Part shown: in pieces, positions 11,249 to 13,073 of the stretch
How positions within the stretch are numbered: the stretch's first letter is position 1
Layout: each line of letters begins with the position of its first letter
NCBI GenBank assembly: GCA_946055125.1
Contig: CAMGFF010000027.1
Coordinates: forward strand, 1-13,073
Origin: an uncultured Prevotellaceae bacterium
Lineage (GTDB): Bacteria; Bacteroidota; Bacteroidia; Bacteroidales; Muribaculaceae
Length of the DNA stretch: 13,073 bases
Direction of reading: 5' to 3'
The notes under the pieces: generated by a model
What the model was told of the DNA's origin: nothing
Seen by the model: only the letters and a program-made list of their open reading frames with translations
Databases searched by the model: none
Position numbers and translations under genes: made by a program

Positions 11249-13073
11249 TTAGCGCACCACCTTCATTGTTGCCGTGCCTGTGGCCGAAGTGGCTTTCACC
11301 ACATACATGCCTGCCGAGAGGCGGCTCAGGTCGATTGTGTTGCCCTTGGTCATTGCCACGGTGCGGCCGTTGGTGTCGGTCACGGTGATATTGGCCACTT
11401 CGCTCACCATCACCTTCTTGCCGGCCACCTTCATAGCCAGGTTGCCATCGCGGGCCACTGTGCCCACACCCACTGTTGCCTGGGAGCAGCCACGGAATTG
11501 CAGGTTGTCGAATGCTATGGCGTCGCCATTCTTCGAAATCATGCGCAGGGCTATCTCAATGTCCTGTCCCTTGAAGCGGCCAAGCTCCACGCCACGGTTC
11601 TGGCGGTTGCTGCCCTCAATCGTCACCTCGGCAAGAGTAGAGTAGTCGCGTCCCCAGGTGGGGTCGTCGTAGTAGGCGCGCACCTGGTACGACTCATAGA
11701 AGTATTCGCTCATCGAGCCGGCGTTCCACACGAAGCAAGCGTCGTCGCTGTTCACTGTCACCTTGGGCAGGTAGAGGCTGCGGTCAATCTGGTCCACGCC
11801 ATCAACCCACGACGATGCGCCAAGCATGTGCTCGCCATAGTAGGGGTGCTCGCCAATGTTCACGATAGCCCAGCCGGTTTCGCCAAACTCTTCCACTGCC
11901 GATGGGTTGAGCGTTCCCTCGTCGTTAACCTCGGTGGTGAATCCCTCGGGCATGGCGCCGCTCTCAAAGTCGTAGAGTATATCCGAGCCGGTGAGCAGGC
12001 GGAACGAGTGGTTGAGTGTGTTGTTGTCGGCGTTCACGTCGCCATCGCAAGTCACCTCAATGTTGATGGTGTGTGAGCCCTCGGCCACCTCGGCAAGAGC
12101 GTTGCCAATGTTGAGTATTTTCTCCTCCTGTGCTGCAAATTCCACAGTCGTGTTGCAAATCTCGGCATCGTCGAGCTTCACCACCACGGTGCCGCTCACG
12201 GCCTGTATGCCACGGTTCTTCACGGTGAAGGTCACGTCGTGCGAGGCTTGCACGGGCAGGTAGGCGGTGGGGTTGGTGATTCCGGTCACGTCGAGGTCCA
12301 CGTCGCTGCTCTCGATGCGCTCCAGCGAGAGGTCGTCGATGCTGATCCAGTTCTCGTCCTTGTCCGAGAATGCGTAGAAGCCTATGTAGATGGTCTGAGC
12401 CTCATCGAAGTGCAGAATGTTGATCGACTCCTCGTAGGCTCCGCGGGCAAATGGCGCATATTCCACAATCTTCGTGGTCATTGCCTCGGGTGAGCAGGCG
12501 TTGCCATAGTGCACCGAGAACTTCTCGGGGTGGTTGTCGTCGCCCGAGTACCAGAACTTGAGCGCATAGTAGCCCGGCTCCACTTTGATTGGCTCCAAGA
12601 TGAACCAGTCGTCGGCACTGTTCTGCTTGTCGTAGTTATAGCCTAAGTAGCCTAAGCCGCTGCGAGCCATGTTCCACCACAGGCTGCCCACACCTATATC
12701 CCAGTTGCCGGAGTCCTCATTGAGGTTAAACGACTTGCACTCGTCGAGATACTCCGTAGGCTCAAAGCCGGTGAAGTAGGGCACGGTGGCTTCGGCTATG
12801 TGGCGCACCTCGGTGGAGATGCTGTCGTTGCTTGCCTCGATGTCGCCCTCCACTGTCACTGCGGCGCTCACGGTGTAGAGCTCACGCGGTGTCGAGAGGT
12901 CGGCCTTGGCATTGAATGTATATTCCATCTCGGCGCCTGCGGCGAGGGTGGCATTCACGGTCTCGGTGGCTTTCACCTCTTTATTCACCAAGAATGAGAG
13001 ATTGAATGAGCTCACGTCCTCCATGCCCTTGTTGGCCACCTTCACGGTCACCGTCTGCGGCTCGGTGAGGTTG
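11249..13073 (-). CDS. Secreted multidomain protein with T9SS type A sorting domain, 3' part (cut by right edge)
   Basis: C-terminal 608 or so residues of a larger exported protein; the frame is open at the right edge (NLTEPQTVTVKV precedes an in-frame GTG that is not a real start). Modules in protein order, given as approximate base ranges: CARDB-like Ig fold (13073-12785, NKG...NKEV pattern); choice-of-anchor-J/cleaved-adhesin-like beta-jelly roll (12785-12310, from YFTGFEP to WISIDDLSLERI); second CARDB-like domain (12310-11990, VTFTVKNRG...NADNNTLNHSF); second anchor-J-like domain (11990-11485, from ILYDFES to IAFDNLQFRGC); and a C-terminal T9SS type A sorting domain (about the last 75 residues, VTDTNGRTVAM...LSAGMYVVKA...MKVVR). 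The sorting domain predicts export across the outer membrane by the Por/type IX system and surface attachment or release. Any catalytic part would lie upstream, outside the window. Confidence 0.88.
   Translation of the reverse strand, partial: NLTEPQTVTVKVANKGMEDVSSFNLSFLVNKEVKATETVNATLAAGAEMEYTFNAKADLSTPRELYTVSAAVTVEGDIEASNDSISTEVRHIAEATVPYFTGFEPTEYLDECKSFNLNEDSGNWDIGVGSLWWNMARSGLGYLGYNYDKQNSADDWFILEPIKVEPGYYALKFWYSGDDNHPEKFSVHYGNACSPEAMTTKIVEYAPFARGAYEESINILHFDEAQTIYIGFYAFSDKDENWISIDDLSLERIESSDVDLDVTGITNPTAYLPVQASHDVTFTVKNRGIQAVSGTVVVKLDDAEICNTTVEFAAQEEKILNIGNALAEVAEGSHTINIEVTCDGDVNADNNTLNHSFRLLTGSDILYDFESGAMPEGFTTEVNDEGTLNPSAVEEFGETGWAIVNIGEHPYYGEHMLGASSWVDGVDQIDRSLYLPKVTVNSDDACFVWNAGSMSEYFYESYQVRAYYDDPTWGRDYSTLAEVTIEGSNRQNRGVELGRFKGQDIEIALRMISKNGDAIAFDNLQFRGCSQATVGVGTVARDGNLAMKVAGKKVMVSEVANITVTDTNGRTVAMTKGNTIDLSRLSAGMYVVKATSATGTATMKVVR

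Noticed and set aside
13049..13051. GTG as the start codon of the T9SS-sorted protein.
   Set aside because: The frame continues without a stop to the window edge and the residues before it (NLTEPQT) continue the CARDB-like fold, so the gene is simply truncated by the window.
8738..13073. Polysaccharide utilisation locus built on the GH95 gene and the T9SS protein.
   Set aside because: No SusC/SusD pair, hybrid two-component or sigma/anti-sigma regulator, or second glycosidase is visible, and the two genes converge on a terminator rather than forming an operon.

Overview
The window looks like a piece of a Bacteroidota chromosome, most likely a GC-rich gut member of the Bacteroidales; a family such as Muribaculaceae is possible but cannot be proven here. 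The reasons are Bacteroidota-type promoters (TTG/TTTG, about 19-20 nt, TAnnTTTG) in AT-rich gaps between GC-rich genes, the absence of strong Shine-Dalgarno sequences, a Bacteroidota-style valyl-tRNA synthetase (PGTDHASIATE), a C-terminal domain resembling the type IX secretion (T9SS) sorting signal, and a GH95 glycosidase.

Layout, left to right. (1) 1-992, minus: 5' part of valS, cut by the left edge, with its own promoter. (2) 1157-2903, minus: a probable two-gene operon, an RsmI-like tetrapyrrole-methylase-fold methyltransferase followed 16 nt later by a YycJ/WalJ-type metallo-beta-lactamase-fold nuclease with an N-terminal extension. (3) 3053-4210, plus: lpxB, divergent from that operon, with back-to-back promoters in a 149-nt gap. 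(4) 4191-8372, minus: a PMCA-type calcium P-type ATPase followed by a POT/PTR2-like MFS transporter; the transporter's 3' end overlaps the 3' end of lpxB by 20 nt. (5) 8373-8737: a 365-nt gene-free divergent region with two adjacent perfect palindromes, a 13-bp-stem hairpin and promoter-like sites. (6) 8738-11158, plus: an exported GH95 alpha-L-fucosidase/alpha-L-galactosidase. (7) 11249-13073, minus: the 3' part of a large secreted protein (CARDB-like, anchor-J-like, CARDB-like, anchor-J-like, T9SS sorting domain), closed by a strong intrinsic terminator.

Most genes are housekeeping (translation, rRNA modification, DNA maintenance, lipid A synthesis) or transport. The last two products are exported and suit life on host or dietary glycans, but no SusC/SusD, sulfatase or regulator is visible, so a polysaccharide utilisation locus cannot be claimed. 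I found no mobile element, CRISPR array, tRNA or rRNA, and no convincing undescribed multi-gene system. The points most worth following are the structured region upstream of the ATPase, the GH95 specificity residue, the YycJ extension and the divergent RsmI-like protein.
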